Positions 32,190 through 42,540 of a stretch of DNA of 64,000 bases are shown here, piece after piece. Below the pieces are notes generated by a model. It saw only the letters and a program-made list of their open reading frames with translations. It made no database searches and had not been told where the DNA came from. The translations under genes were made by a program, and so were the position numbers. Within the stretch, counting starts at the first letter, position 1. The number at the start of each line of letters is the position of its first letter. Source of the stretch: Leptospira adleri (lineage in GTDB: Bacteria; Spirochaetota; Leptospiria; Leptospirales; Leptospiraceae); the NCBI RefSeq assembly GCF_002811985.1, contig NZ_NPDU01000022.1, forward strand, positions 1 through 64,000, read 5' to 3'.

Positions 32190-32207
32190 ATCAATTCGGA
32201 GAATTTT

Positions 32208-32717
32208 ATGGTCAAGAAAGCGGAGTCGACGGTTTTAAAAAAGAAATCAAAGAAAGAATCTTTGAATCCCTCGCGCGACGAACTTTTGACCGTGGGCTTG
32301 GGATGTCTGAATTTTAATTTGAAAAGGGCGTCCCGAGCCATCGCTCAATACTTCGATCATGTCCTGGATCCGGTCGGCTTGACCTCGGCGCGTTTTAATA
32401 TTCTGATGACGCTCGGAACCACCGACGGTATGGAGCTGGCTCCGATGGCCGATCTTCTCGTTTTGGATAGAACCACTCTTATTAGAAATCTTGAACCTTT
32501 GGAAACGTTAGGCTATATCAAGGATATTCCCTCGGAAAACAAAAGGGCGCGAAAGGTCGCACTCACCGAAAAGGGTTGGGAAGCCCTTCGTTCCGCTTAT
32601 CCGGTTTGGAAAGTGGCTCACGATCACGTCGTCCAAAATCTCGGAGTTCCCGAATGGAAATCGATTATCAAAGGTCTCAGAACGATTTCAAAAAAGAGAA
32701 TATTCGAAAATTCTTAA
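32208..32717 (+). CDS. MarR-family transcriptional regulator
   Basis: A 169-residue winged-helix repressor of the MarR family. The core is LNFNLKRASRAIAQYF, LTSARFNILMTL, and LLVLDRTTLIRNLEPLETLGYI, with the wing SENKRARKVALTEKG, all in the canonical order. It is preceded by a Lys-rich tail of about 25 residues. It lies in the same operon as the thioesterase, and the upstream palindromic operator strongly suggests that it represses this operon. The inducer would be a small molecule, possibly a thioester or phenolic compound, but that is not shown. Confidence 0.93.
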   Translation: MVKKAESTVLKKKSKKESLNPSRDELLTVGLGCLNFNLKRASRAIAQYFDHVLDPVGLTSARFNILMTLGTTDGMELAPMADLLVLDRTTLIRNLEPLETLGYIKDIPSENKRARKVALTEKGWEALRSAYPVWKVAHDHVVQNLGVPEWKSIIKGLRTISKKRIFENS

Positions 32718-32734
32718 ATTCCTTGAGATTTTTT

Positions 32735-35700
32735 CTATGCCAACCATTTTAAGATGACCCGGGTAAAATCGGCCTGAACCGCCGGCTTGCTCACGTAGTC
32801 GTCCATCCCGGCTTCCATACACTTTTCCCTTTCTCCGGAAACGATGCCCGCGGTAAGAGCGATGATCGGAACCCTTTTATCCATTTCCAGACTTCGAATC
32901 GCGATGGTCGCCTCGTAACCGTTCATGTCCGGCATTTGAATATCCATAAAAATCAAGTCAGGTACGGATTTTAAATTTTGCTCCACGGCCTCGAGTCCGT
33001 TCGCCGCTTCTACGATTTTTGCGGAAGGAAGAATTCTTGCGATTATACTTTTTGTCAGAAGCATATTGACCGGATTGTCTTCCGCGATTAAAATTTTGAC
33101 GGCCTTGCGGATCGACGCCATGGCTTCGCCCTTTTTGATTTCGCTTTTCTGCAAGTTTGGTTTTTTAAGAATCTGATTTCTTCCGATCAGATCGTTGAGT
33201 TCCCGAATATAGATCGGTTTTGTGATCACTTCCTGGATCCCGATCGTCTGCGATTCTTCGATCGTATTCGAATCGTCGGAAGCGCTGCTCAATAGGATGA
33301 TCGGCTGTTCTTCCGAAGGAACGTCGAGTTTTTGACGGATGATTTTCGCGGCTTCGATTCCGTCCATAAACGGCATGTGATAGTCCATCAAAATAAAATC
33401 GTACCGGTTTCCGGCGGCGATTTTTTCGATCGCCTCGGTTCCGTTTTCGGCGGATTCGCACGGAATATTAGATAATTTTAACATTCCTTCGAGAATCTTG
33501 CGGTTGTTTTCGTTGTCGTCGACGATCAATATTCTTTTTACGTTTTCAAACCGAGGCCATTCGTTCGTCTGTTTTGAGTCCAGGATTTCCATAGTGAGAT
33601 CGAAAAAAAATCTGCTGCCGGTTCCCGCTTCGCTTTCGACTTCCAATTTGCTTTTCATCATCGCTAGAATCTGATTGGAGATGCTAAGCCCCAATCCGGT
33701 TCCTCCGAACCTTCTCGTGGTCGAAGCGTCTTCCTGCGAAAATGCCTCGAAAATCCTTTTTTGGTTTTCCTTTGCGATTCCGATTCCGGTGTCGCGCACG
33801 GAAAATCGAATTACGGCTTTGGTTTCGGATAACGTTTTTAAGACTTCGATCCTGAATTCTATTTCTCCTTCCTCGGTGAATTTGATCGCGTTGCTGAATA
33901 AGTTTACGATGATCTGCTTTAGCCGAACGCTGTCCGTATTCACGAATTTCGGAACCGAAGGGCTTATGTTTACGAGCAATTCCAAATTCTTCTTGTGCGC
34001 CTGAAATTTGATCGTGTTCACCACCTGGCTTCCGAGTTCCCAGACGTCGGTCATCTCGTAGGAAAGTTCTAGTTTTCCGGCTTCAATTTTAGAAAAATCT
34101 AATATATCATTGATCACGTCGAGAAGGGAACCCGCCGATTGATAGACGGTCATCATATACTGATGTTGTGTCGCGTCCAGATTGGTTCTAAGCAGCAGGT
34201 CAGTAAATCCTATGATTCCGTTGAGCGGGGTCCGGATTTCATGACTCATGTTAGCTAAGAATTCGGATTTTGCGCGGCTTGCCTTTTCCGCGAGAATTTT
34301 CGCTTTTTTGAGTTCTTCTCTTTGCAGACAGCTTTCGGTGATATCCTGAGTGAACATCATGATTCCGCCGATCGTTCCGTCCAACTGATACCAGGGCCGG
34401 ACTTCCCATCTCAGATATTGATCCTGATCCCAACCGGCCGGCCTCCAGACGTCCTCTTCGTTTTTAAGAACTTCTCCCGAAAGACATTTCTGATGGGTAT
34501 CCTTCCATTCCTGCGATATGTTCGGAAATACTTCGTAGTGCGATAGTCCGAGAATGTCTCTTCCCTGAAGATGGTAGTCGACGAGCCATCTTTCGCTTAC
34601 CGCTATGTATTTGATTTCCGTGTCGAACATCGCGACTGCCGCGGGCGCGTGTTCTACGAATGCGAGCAGTCTGGATCTTTCCCTGAAAAGCGCCAGCTCC
34701 GTTTTTTTTCTTTCATCGATGTCGTATAACGCGCCATAAATTCTTGTACAGACGCCGTTTTCAAATTCCGCGCTCGCGACCGAACGCACCCAGAGTTCGT
34801 TCCCTTTGGCGGTTATCAATTGCATTTCGATATCGTAGGGAATCCCTTTTGTGATCAATTTTTCAACGGCTTCGGTTACGGTTTTTCTGCTTTCTCCTTC
34901 TTTTATAAACTTGAGTCCGTTCTCGATCGTAGGCACGAAGTCGGGCGGAACTTCGTGCATTTCCTTTGTGACCGCGGACCAAGTGCCTGTTCCGCTTCTT
35001 AAGTCAGCGTCCCAGGCTCCGATGCGAACGAGTCGACTCGTCTGTTCCAGAAGTCCCTTGGCTCTGATCAATTCACTTTCGAAATTCTTACTTTCCGTGA
35101 TATCGTAAGTAAGAATCATCACCGAATAATCGGGAAGATTTAGAGGCACAGCAGTCACTTTCGTCCAGATGACGGACCCGTTTTCGATTTGAATTCCGAC
35201 TACTTCGTCCTTGATCGCGTTGTTTCCTGTTCTTGCGCGTACGCTCGGAAGTTCCTCCGGAGAATAATGCCCGCCGTCCGCTTTAAGATAGATTCTATTT
35301 TTATAATATCCTTTACCCAAACTTATGTTGTTCATCGAAACGATCTTTTCCAAAGCGGGATTCACTTTGACGACCTCGTGGTCGTGATTCAACAAAGTCA
35401 CTCCGATCGGAAGCGATTCGAACAAGGTGTTCAGTTCGATTTCGCTCTTTCGTAAAAGTTCGGTGGTTTCCCTGATCGAAGTTATATCGTTGACGATCAC
35501 AAAAAAGCCGGAGGTTTTTCCGTTTACGGTATTGGGGATGTATTGGGCTAAAGAATATTTGCAGGATTTTCCGTCCGGCATCGGAATTTTTCTTTCGAAA
35601 CTCTGCATTTCGCCTTTGAGAGCTTTTTCCATATAAGGAAGATTTTGTTCGTAGAGAGATTCTCCCAAAACGTCCCGGATGTGTTTGCCGTAGATTTCCC

Positions 35701-36235
35701 GAGGTTTCATCCCGAACCAATCGATATAGGCTTTGTTGGAAAAACGGTTGATTAGATTTGAATCCCAAAAACCGATAAGCGCGGGTAACGCGTCCAGAAT
35801 CGAACGAAAATGTACGTGCAGGTTTTTGGAGTCTTCGACGTTTTGAAATTCTTCCGAAAGATCGAGTCCGCCTAACAAAAGATAGGCGACTCCGTTTTCG
35901 TTATATACTGTCTTTAAATTATTCTTGAGAAGAATCTCCTGCCCTTTGCTGTAAAAGGAAAAACGTTCCTCGTTTATTTCCGCGTTCCCTTTTTTGATCT
36001 CGAAGACGATTTCAGAAATTCTGCGGAGACTTTCCGCGGTAAAGACGGAGGCAGGCTCGGTCGGTGCAAGGTCCAATGCAAGAGTCCGTAAGAATTTCTT
36101 GTCGCACCAAAAATTTTTCTCCGATTCTAAATCTAAAATCCACAATCCGTCCAGCGCTTGATTTTGAATCCATTCATAGAACGTATGATCCTTTTGAATT
36201 CGGAGATAGATTTCCTTTTCCAGGGAATGTGGCAT
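32735..36235 (-). CDS. Multi-PAS hybrid histidine kinase with two receivers
   Basis: A hybrid sensor kinase, 1166 residues from the ATG at 36235, without a transmembrane helix, so cytosolic. Several PAS domains (about five, spanning residues 10-620) are followed by a HisKA domain with His665 in SHEIRTPLNG, an ATPase domain with NLFSNAIKF, DTGIGI and GGTGLGLSI, and two receivers. The first has RILIVDDNENN and ILMDYHMPFMDG, and the second has ILIAEDNPVN and IFMDIQMPDMNG. The open frame extends upstream for 99 codons, but a promoter and palindrome lie in it (36259-36312), so I used the internal ATG. No Hpt domain is present. Confidence 0.9.
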   Translation of the reverse strand: MPHSLEKEIYLRIQKDHTFYEWIQNQALDGLWILDLESEKNFWCDKKFLRTLALDLAPTEPASVFTAESLRRISEIVFEIKKGNAEINEERFSFYSKGQEILLKNNLKTVYNENGVAYLLLGGLDLSEEFQNVEDSKNLHVHFRSILDALPALIGFWDSNLINRFSNKAYIDWFGMKPREIYGKHIRDVLGESLYEQNLPYMEKALKGEMQSFERKIPMPDGKSCKYSLAQYIPNTVNGKTSGFFVIVNDITSIRETTELLRKSEIELNTLFESLPIGVTLLNHDHEVVKVNPALEKIVSMNNISLGKGYYKNRIYLKADGGHYSPEELPSVRARTGNNAIKDEVVGIQIENGSVIWTKVTAVPLNLPDYSVMILTYDITESKNFESELIRAKGLLEQTSRLVRIGAWDADLRSGTGTWSAVTKEMHEVPPDFVPTIENGLKFIKEGESRKTVTEAVEKLITKGIPYDIEMQLITAKGNELWVRSVASAEFENGVCTRIYGALYDIDERKKTELALFRERSRLLAFVEHAPAAVAMFDTEIKYIAVSERWLVDYHLQGRDILGLSHYEVFPNISQEWKDTHQKCLSGEVLKNEEDVWRPAGWDQDQYLRWEVRPWYQLDGTIGGIMMFTQDITESCLQREELKKAKILAEKASRAKSEFLANMSHEIRTPLNGIIGFTDLLLRTNLDATQHQYMMTVYQSAGSLLDVINDILDFSKIEAGKLELSYEMTDVWELGSQVVNTIKFQAHKKNLELLVNISPSVPKFVNTDSVRLKQIIVNLFSNAIKFTEEGEIEFRIEVLKTLSETKAVIRFSVRDTGIGIAKENQKRIFEAFSQEDASTTRRFGGTGLGLSISNQILAMMKSKLEVESEAGTGSRFFFDLTMEILDSKQTNEWPRFENVKRILIVDDNENNRKILEGMLKLSNIPCESAENGTEAIEKIAAGNRYDFILMDYHMPFMDGIEAAKIIRQKLDVPSEEQPIILLSSASDDSNTIEESQTIGIQEVITKPIYIRELNDLIGRNQILKKPNLQKSEIKKGEAMASIRKAVKILIAEDNPVNMLLTKSIIARILPSAKIVEAANGLEAVEQNLKSVPDLIFMDIQMPDMNGYEATIAIRSLEMDKRVPIIALTAGIVSGEREKCMEAGMDDYVSKPAVQADFTRVILKWLA

Positions 36236-36258
36236 ATACTTTAGAATTGGACGGATGA

Positions 36259-36312
36259 GACCTTTATAAAAGGTCCCGCGACTTAATAAACGGGGAAAAA
36301 AATCCAAGTCAA
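36259..36312 (-). promoter_or_regulatory. Promoter and palindrome of the hybrid kinase gene
   Basis: On the minus strand TTGACT (36307-36312) and TTATTA (36284-36289) have 17-bp spacing. Just after the expected transcription start lies the palindrome GACCTTT-TAT-AAAGGTC (36259-36275), which may be an operator or leader hairpin. The signals lie in the upstream open frame of the kinase, which argues that translation begins at 36235. Confidence 0.6.
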
Positions 36313-36779
36313 TTGAAAATCCTTCCTTTCCCGTTCTATCGTTTCGCGAGACTCGGAAGAGACGCCCCGAATCATTTACGGATTTGGATTTCCCCTTCGA
36401 AACGAGTTTCGAATTTTTTTTTTTGATTCCTTTTTGTTTAATTTGTGTCAAAAACCCGGACGTCTTCCCCTTTTTGACGGGCGTACTTTCGAATCCTCGA
36501 CCAAAGCGATACGATCGTTCAGCGATTTCCACCGATTCTCCGTCGAAAAGAAATCTTCGGATTTAAACAAGAATATTCAAAAAATTGAATTTACTTTTTA
36601 AAAATGCGGAGTATCCTTACATTTCGGTAGGGTTCTATGATTTTAATCCTTTCGTATTAGAAAAATTCTCAATAATCCGAAATGGGAGATATCATTTCTA
36701 AAAAATTTATTTCCAATGAAATCAGACTTTGCTTTCAAATGATTCCGGATGAAAATGGCCGCCCGATTCCACAAAAATC
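36313..36779. other. Intergenic region between divergent kinases
   Basis: About 470 bp between two divergently transcribed kinase genes, AT-rich in the half near 36780. It must hold the promoter for the plus-strand kinase, but no convincing -35/-10 pair stands out to me. The open frame continuous with the hybrid kinase gene reads as basic noise. Confidence 0.5.
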
Positions 36780-39161
36780 ATGATTCGTTTTAAATTACCT
36801 TCCTTTTTAACGCCGCCGGTCTTTTCCGATACGGAGAAGGATTTTTCCGTACGTCTGATGTACGGGATCATGCTCGCTTGTTTGGCGGTGGCGCTGAGTT
36901 ATCGAATTCTTCATCCGATTCTCGCGGAAAAACCCAAGGCGATTTATATCGCCGCGTATCTGATCCCGGTCGCGGTTCTTGTGTGTCACCTGATCGCTAA
37001 AACCGGCAGGATTCTGCTCGCGGCTCATGTCATGATCGGCATCGAATGGCTCGCGACGTTCGGAATCATGTTTCGAGAAGGAGCGACTCAAACGGTCGTG
37101 TTTCCGTTCAGTCTGGTTTTGATTTTAATTTCCGCGCTTCTCTTGGGAACCAGAGCAGTTTATTTTTACGCGACGCTTTCGGTTTCTCTCGCGGTCCTCA
37201 GCGAATATCTGATTCAAAAAGGAATCATTCAACCTGTGGAAAGTCCCACCGGTCCTTGGTCCGTTCTTATGGGAGAAATTTCCGCGTTTATTCTAGTCGC
37301 GATTCTTATGAGATATACTTTGCTCGGTTTTACAAAGGTGAAAAAGGAGCTTTCCGACGTTCAACGTTATGCGAAATTGGGCGGCTGGAGTTTGAACACG
37401 GCGACGCTGGAGCTGACTCTGACCAAGGAATATCAATTCCTTTTAGGGGATTCCGACGCGCTGGAGTCTATCGTCGTTTCCTTTTCCTCGTTTTTAAACA
37501 CCTATGTCGTCGAAGAAGATAAGACAAAACTTCTTACGGTCCTCGCCGAAAGTTTAACTCATAAAGAGGATCCGAATTATACGGTGGAATTTATCTATCA
37601 AATCCGAAGGATCGACGGAAAAAATCTTTTTCTTTCCGTAAAAGGAAGATTCCTCAATTCGTTTATCGCGTACGGAACCGCGCAGGATATTACGGAAAAA
37701 TATTTAGCGGAAGAAGCTCTGAGGCCGACTCAGGAAATTTATTCCAAAGTGTTTACCCTAAGTCCGATTTCAACCACGATCTCCACGGTGGAAGAGGGAA
37801 GATATATCGAAGTCAACGACAGTTTCGTGAATCTATTCGGTTATACGAGAGAGGAATCGATCGGAAGGACGAGCACTGAATTGAACATCTGGCCGGATCC
37901 GAACGTTCGCAAAGAATATCTGGAGAGGCTGATCCGCGAAAAAATTCTATTGGATCAGGAACTGATTCTGCAATCGAAGGATGGAAGGGCGATTCACGCG
38001 GAATGTTACAGCATGTTCGCCGAAATCAACGGCAAACTCTGTGTAATCAATCTCGTGAAAGATATTTCCGAAAAAAAAGAAGCGGAAGCGTTACGAAGAT
38101 TGAATAAGGAAATCTCCGATCAGAAAGGATTGATCGAAAAACAAAAACAGGATTTGGAAGAGATTCTTCAGAACTTAAAAAAAACGCAGAGCCAGTTGAT
38201 CGTTTCGGAGAAGATGGCCGCCTTAGGACAGTTAGTCGCCGGTATCGCTCACGAAATCAACAATCCGATCGGAGTCATCAAAGCGGCCAACGACTCGATT
38301 CAGAATTATTTCGAACATTCCACGGACCGTTTGTCCAGACATTCGGATCTGATTCAGAGTTTGGACATTTCAGTTTTGAAGGAACTTTTCGCTTTTATGA
38401 ACAAAGGTAAAAGACTTCAAGAAATGATTTCTCCGAAGGAAGCTCGATCCAAGATCAAGGCATTGGAAGCGAAACTCAAGGAGTTCAAAATCGAGAACTC
38501 ACATTCTGTCGCCCAGGATTTGGTGGAATCCGGTTTGGAAGACGCTCTTCACGAATTTCCGAAGTTATTTTCCGCGGAGCACGTTCAGATCCTTTTGAAC
38601 TTCGCTATGGAAGAGATTCAGGCTTCTAAAAGTTCGAGGCTGATCGATATGTCCGTAAATCGAACCTCCAAGGTAGTTTTTGCTCTTCGGAAATTTTCTC
38701 ATTTCGGTTCGGAAGGAATCAAAACATCCGTGATTCTGTCCGAAAATCTGGAAACCGTTCTTACTATCTATCAAAATCAGTTGAAAACGGGGGTTGAAAT
38801 TCGGAAAAACTACGACGATGTTCCGCCTATTCAGGGTTATGCGGACGATCTCATCCACGTATGGACAAACCTGATCTATAACGCGGTTCAGGCGATGTCC
38901 TTTAAGGGGATTCTGGGTATTACGTTAAAACGAAGCGGTGCAAACGAAGTCGAGGTGATCGTCTCCGATTCGGGCCCCGGAATTCCGTTTGCGGTTCAGG
39001 ACCGAATCTTCGAACCTTTTTTTACCACCAAAGCTCAAGGGGAAGGTTCCGGTCTCGGTCTGGATATCGCCCGAAGAATCATAGAAACACACGGAGGTTC
39101 GATTCGTTTTGAAACTTCCGCTTCCGGAACAAAATTTTTCGTCACTCTTCCTATCGCCTAA
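36780..39161 (+). CDS. Membrane sensor histidine kinase with two PAS domains and a DHp insert
   Basis: A 793-residue sensor kinase. About six transmembrane helices (residues 25-200) are followed by two PAS domains (about 205-315, 320-435), a coiled coil and a HisKA-type domain with His491 in IAHEINNPIGV. The second dimerisation helix (KVVFALRKFSHF) is about 140 residues later, so there is a long insert containing helical stretches such as ARSKIKALEAKLKEF. The ATPase domain has NLIYNAVQAM, DSGPGI and GSGLGLDI. The same DHp plan is seen in the kinase at 20714. No receiver gene is next to it. The start ATG has little ribosome site. Confidence 0.9.
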   Translation: MIRFKLPSFLTPPVFSDTEKDFSVRLMYGIMLACLAVALSYRILHPILAEKPKAIYIAAYLIPVAVLVCHLIAKTGRILLAAHVMIGIEWLATFGIMFREGATQTVVFPFSLVLILISALLLGTRAVYFYATLSVSLAVLSEYLIQKGIIQPVESPTGPWSVLMGEISAFILVAILMRYTLLGFTKVKKELSDVQRYAKLGGWSLNTATLELTLTKEYQFLLGDSDALESIVVSFSSFLNTYVVEEDKTKLLTVLAESLTHKEDPNYTVEFIYQIRRIDGKNLFLSVKGRFLNSFIAYGTAQDITEKYLAEEALRPTQEIYSKVFTLSPISTTISTVEEGRYIEVNDSFVNLFGYTREESIGRTSTELNIWPDPNVRKEYLERLIREKILLDQELILQSKDGRAIHAECYSMFAEINGKLCVINLVKDISEKKEAEALRRLNKEISDQKGLIEKQKQDLEEILQNLKKTQSQLIVSEKMAALGQLVAGIAHEINNPIGVIKAANDSIQNYFEHSTDRLSRHSDLIQSLDISVLKELFAFMNKGKRLQEMISPKEARSKIKALEAKLKEFKIENSHSVAQDLVESGLEDALHEFPKLFSAEHVQILLNFAMEEIQASKSSRLIDMSVNRTSKVVFALRKFSHFGSEGIKTSVILSENLETVLTIYQNQLKTGVEIRKNYDDVPPIQGYADDLIHVWTNLIYNAVQAMSFKGILGITLKRSGANEVEVIVSDSGPGIPFAVQDRIFEPFFTTKAQGEGSGLGLDIARRIIETHGGSIRFETSASGTKFFVTLPIA

Positions 39162-39369
39162 CAAACTTAGAGCCCGTCCCGAAATCTAAAAAAGTAGGAA
39201 CTCATACTTTTTTTGGAAACGAGGAAGGATTCAAAATCTTCTTTGAAACCGAACAAATTGTAATTTGTGGGAACTCACACGAAAGTGTTCGAATTTTACA
39301 AAACGTCTTTTTCGATCTTCCGCGTTTTGTATAGCCTCGCCGGTAAATTGGAAAGAAGATCCCGGGGAG
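39162..39369. other. Intergenic region
   Basis: Non-coding, with partial copies of the dispersed-repeat opening: AAGTAGGAACTCATACTTTT near 39190 and TGTGGGAACTCACAC near 39266. No gene is seen. Confidence 0.5.
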
Positions 39370-39545
39370 AATTTTCGTAGGAGTTCCTACATGGCGCTCG
39401 TGAGGGAATTTTACTTGCGAAAAGGATGTTTTTGTGATAGAGGAAAGTCTCCCGAGTTTTCCGCCTCCAAAACTCAATGATTCGCTCCCTATGAGTCGCT
39501 ATGCAGGGTTGGGGCCCGCGCCTTTCACGGAAAAAACCGTTGGAG
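39370..39545 (+). repeat. Dispersed intergenic repeat, copy 2
   Basis: Aligns, with many substitutions, with 17713-17880 (see that entry for the shared blocks). A GTAGGAGTTCCTAC palindrome lies at its start, and CGCTCCCTATGAGTCGC, the core shared with the tRNA-Tyr tail units, lies in its middle. The remaining bases to 39826 hold no gene. Confidence 0.7.
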
Positions 39546-39826
39546 TTCCGACAAATTCTTTGAAAGAGTCAGACAACTTTTGGGGCAAGCTCTAACTCGA
39601 AACTTTTTTGTTTTCTGAGTTTTTTTGGGTAAGGCTTTAGGTCCGCTCCGAGTAGAATTGCGGAGGATTTTAATTTTTACCGAATCTAAAATTCGGATCG
39701 ATTTCGTTTTTAAAGACAAAACTTCCGTTTCCCGTTCTAATATATTAGAAAAATTGAATTTAATTTGCGAAAACGTTCCGCGAACCCGGAGGTAACCGTT
39801 CTTCTTTTGAAAAAGTCCGGCTCGGA

Positions 39827-40504
39827 TCAGCGGACCAAGGTCTTGTCGTTCTGAAACATCCGATTCTTATCTCGTATGATCACAAGAATGTCGTCGATCG
39901 CAAAAAGATCTCTGGTGCCGCGTTTCATTTCGAACGGCGCCTCGTAGAGAAGACCCAAAAATTCGACGGGAGCTTGTTTTGTAAAAACGATATCGTCTTG
40001 CCTGATCTTTCTTACAACGTTGAGTTTGATCTTTTTCCATCCTTCGAAGCTGAGATGGGTGATTAGTATTTTCTTAACTTCTAAAGTAGAATCCCTTAAC
40101 AAAACGTAAAGCGACGCCCCCGATCCGGAAGAATAGACGTGAAACTGGAATTCCTGAACGAAACCGCGGGTTCTCCAAGGAGATTCCCAGAGGATTTCAA
40201 AGGATTGATTTTTTTCAGAGGGCACTTCTAAAAGAAGGCTTTTGGATGAATTGCGTTCGGGGCTGAGTAATAAGGAGGAAGTTCTTATGTCCGGATGGTA
40301 TTCGTCCGCCAGGCGCGTCTTTAGATTCTTCGTAGTCCATTCTTTTGTTTCGAAATCCTCGACTACTACTTGTTTCCAAATTTCCGCCGGCGATTTTTCT
40401 TGAGCGTTCAGCTCATTGGACAAATTGAAAAAAAGAAGCATCACTAAGAGAACGTAATTTTCGAGTCGGGTCTTTCTCCTTGACGGGAAGGATTTTTTTT
40501 TCAT
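39827..40504 (-). CDS. FlaA-like flagellar sheath protein
   Basis: A 225-residue exported protein resembling the FlaA family of spirochaete periplasmic flagellar sheath proteins. The N-terminal signal peptide includes YVLLVMLLFFNLSNELNAQ, and the mature part begins with VVVEDFETKEWTTKN, which is the FlaA-type opening. It continues with beta-rich, aromatic sequence such as FEILWESPWRTRGFVQEFQFHVYSSG. FlaA proteins coat or link the periplasmic flagella. The family call is by eye and moderate. I chose the ATG at 40504, giving a proper signal peptide. It is divergent from the OmpL47-like gene across 86 bp. Confidence 0.62.
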   Translation of the reverse strand: MKKKSFPSRRKTRLENYVLLVMLLFFNLSNELNAQEKSPAEIWKQVVVEDFETKEWTTKNLKTRLADEYHPDIRTSSLLLSPERNSSKSLLLEVPSEKNQSFEILWESPWRTRGFVQEFQFHVYSSGSGASLYVLLRDSTLEVKKILITHLSFEGWKKIKLNVVRKIRQDDIVFTKQAPVEFLGLLYEAPFEMKRGTRDLFAIDDILVIIRDKNRMFQNDKTLVR

Positions 40505-40590
40505 AGAATCGGTTGACACGCTCCTTCCAAAGGTTTCCACTATCCGAATATCGTCAAAAAACTAATTAACCTAATTCATAGGAGTGTAAA

Positions 40591-41673
<1,083 letters not shown>

Positions 41674-41697
41674 GAATTAAAAAATCTTACCGATGAT

Positions 41698-41730
41698 AAA
41701 AAAGCCCGGTTTGCCGGGCTTTTTTATTTT
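41698..41730 (+). terminator. Rho-independent terminator
   Basis: An A-run, GCCCGG stem (41704-41709), TTTG loop, CCGGGC (41714-41719) and a run of T residues. It ends the OmpL47-like transcript and could work in both directions. Confidence 0.92.
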
Positions 41731-41760
41731 CTCCGCATTCTTCCCGGAACCGTAAAGGGT

Positions 41761-42498
41761 ATGGGAATCTGGAAATTCTTAGATATATTTCTTCCTTCTT
41801 CTTGCGAGTTTTGCGGAAGACACGATTTTTTCTCCTCCAAGATCGGAGTCTGTAAACTTTGTCACAACGATCATCGAAGCGCCGAAACATTCCAGGGCTC
41901 CGAATGTGGAATATGCAAAGAATGGAATATTGAAACCGAATGTTCCTTTTGTTTCTCCCGAAATCTTTTCTTTGAAGAATTAAGATTTTTAAGAAGCAGA
42001 ACTCCTTTTTTAGCGAAGGTCATCAATTACGTCAAATTTCAATCCGTCTATCTGCTTTCCGTTTATCTCTGTCTTGGAATCAAAAGGGAACTCGCGTCTT
42101 GGAAAGAAATTTCTTTTTCTGGAATCATCGTGATGCCTTCTACGGAAACAAGATGGTATCAAAGAAAGAAAAAAAGACCTTTTGAATCCTGTGATTTCGC
42201 CCTAAAAAGAATGAGAACCATTCTTCCGTTTCCTCTTCTCGCGCCCGTCGCAAAGATCAGCCGGGAAAAACAAGCGGGTAAAAGTTATGCGGAACGATTC
42301 ATTCATGCAAGGCTTGCGTTTCAAATCAAAGAGGAGTATAAAGGGAGGCTGAAAGGCGATTATCTTCTCTTGGACGACGTCTTTACAACCGGGGCTTCCG
42401 CAAACGAATTGGCGAGAATCCTTTTGGAGAACGGAGCCGACTCCGTTCGGGTTCTCACCCTGATTCGAACGGAAGGAAAAGGCGCTTTGAAAAAATAG
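41761..42498 (+). CDS. ComF-family phosphoribosyltransferase-like protein
   Basis: A 245-residue protein of the ComF type. The N-terminal part has zinc-finger-like Cys pairs (CEFCG, CKLCHND, CGICKE, CSFCF), and the C-terminal part is a phosphoribosyltransferase fold with the PRPP-binding loop LLLDDVFTTGASANE (about residue 205). In competent bacteria ComF acts in DNA uptake; elsewhere its role is uncertain. AAAGGG precedes the ATG. It is followed 42 bp later by the DNA polymerase IV gene. Confidence 0.87.
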   Translation: MGIWKFLDIFLPSSCEFCGRHDFFSSKIGVCKLCHNDHRSAETFQGSECGICKEWNIETECSFCFSRNLFFEELRFLRSRTPFLAKVINYVKFQSVYLLSVYLCLGIKRELASWKEISFSGIIVMPSTETRWYQRKKKRPFESCDFALKRMRTILPFPLLAPVAKISREKQAGKSYAERFIHARLAFQIKEEYKGRLKGDYLLLDDVFTTGASANELARILLENGADSVRVLTLIRTEGKGALKK

Positions 42499-42540
42499 GT
42501 TACAAATGTTTAGTATGTTATAATTTGACCTGAACTAAAG

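Noticed and set aside
36236..36532. 99-codon N-terminal extension of the hybrid kinase
   Set aside because: Basic, not PAS-like, and contains a promoter and a palindrome; the internal ATG at 36235 is preferred.
39265..39480. 71-codon frame inside the dispersed repeat
   Set aside because: The same frame is not kept in the other repeat copy and no motif is seen.
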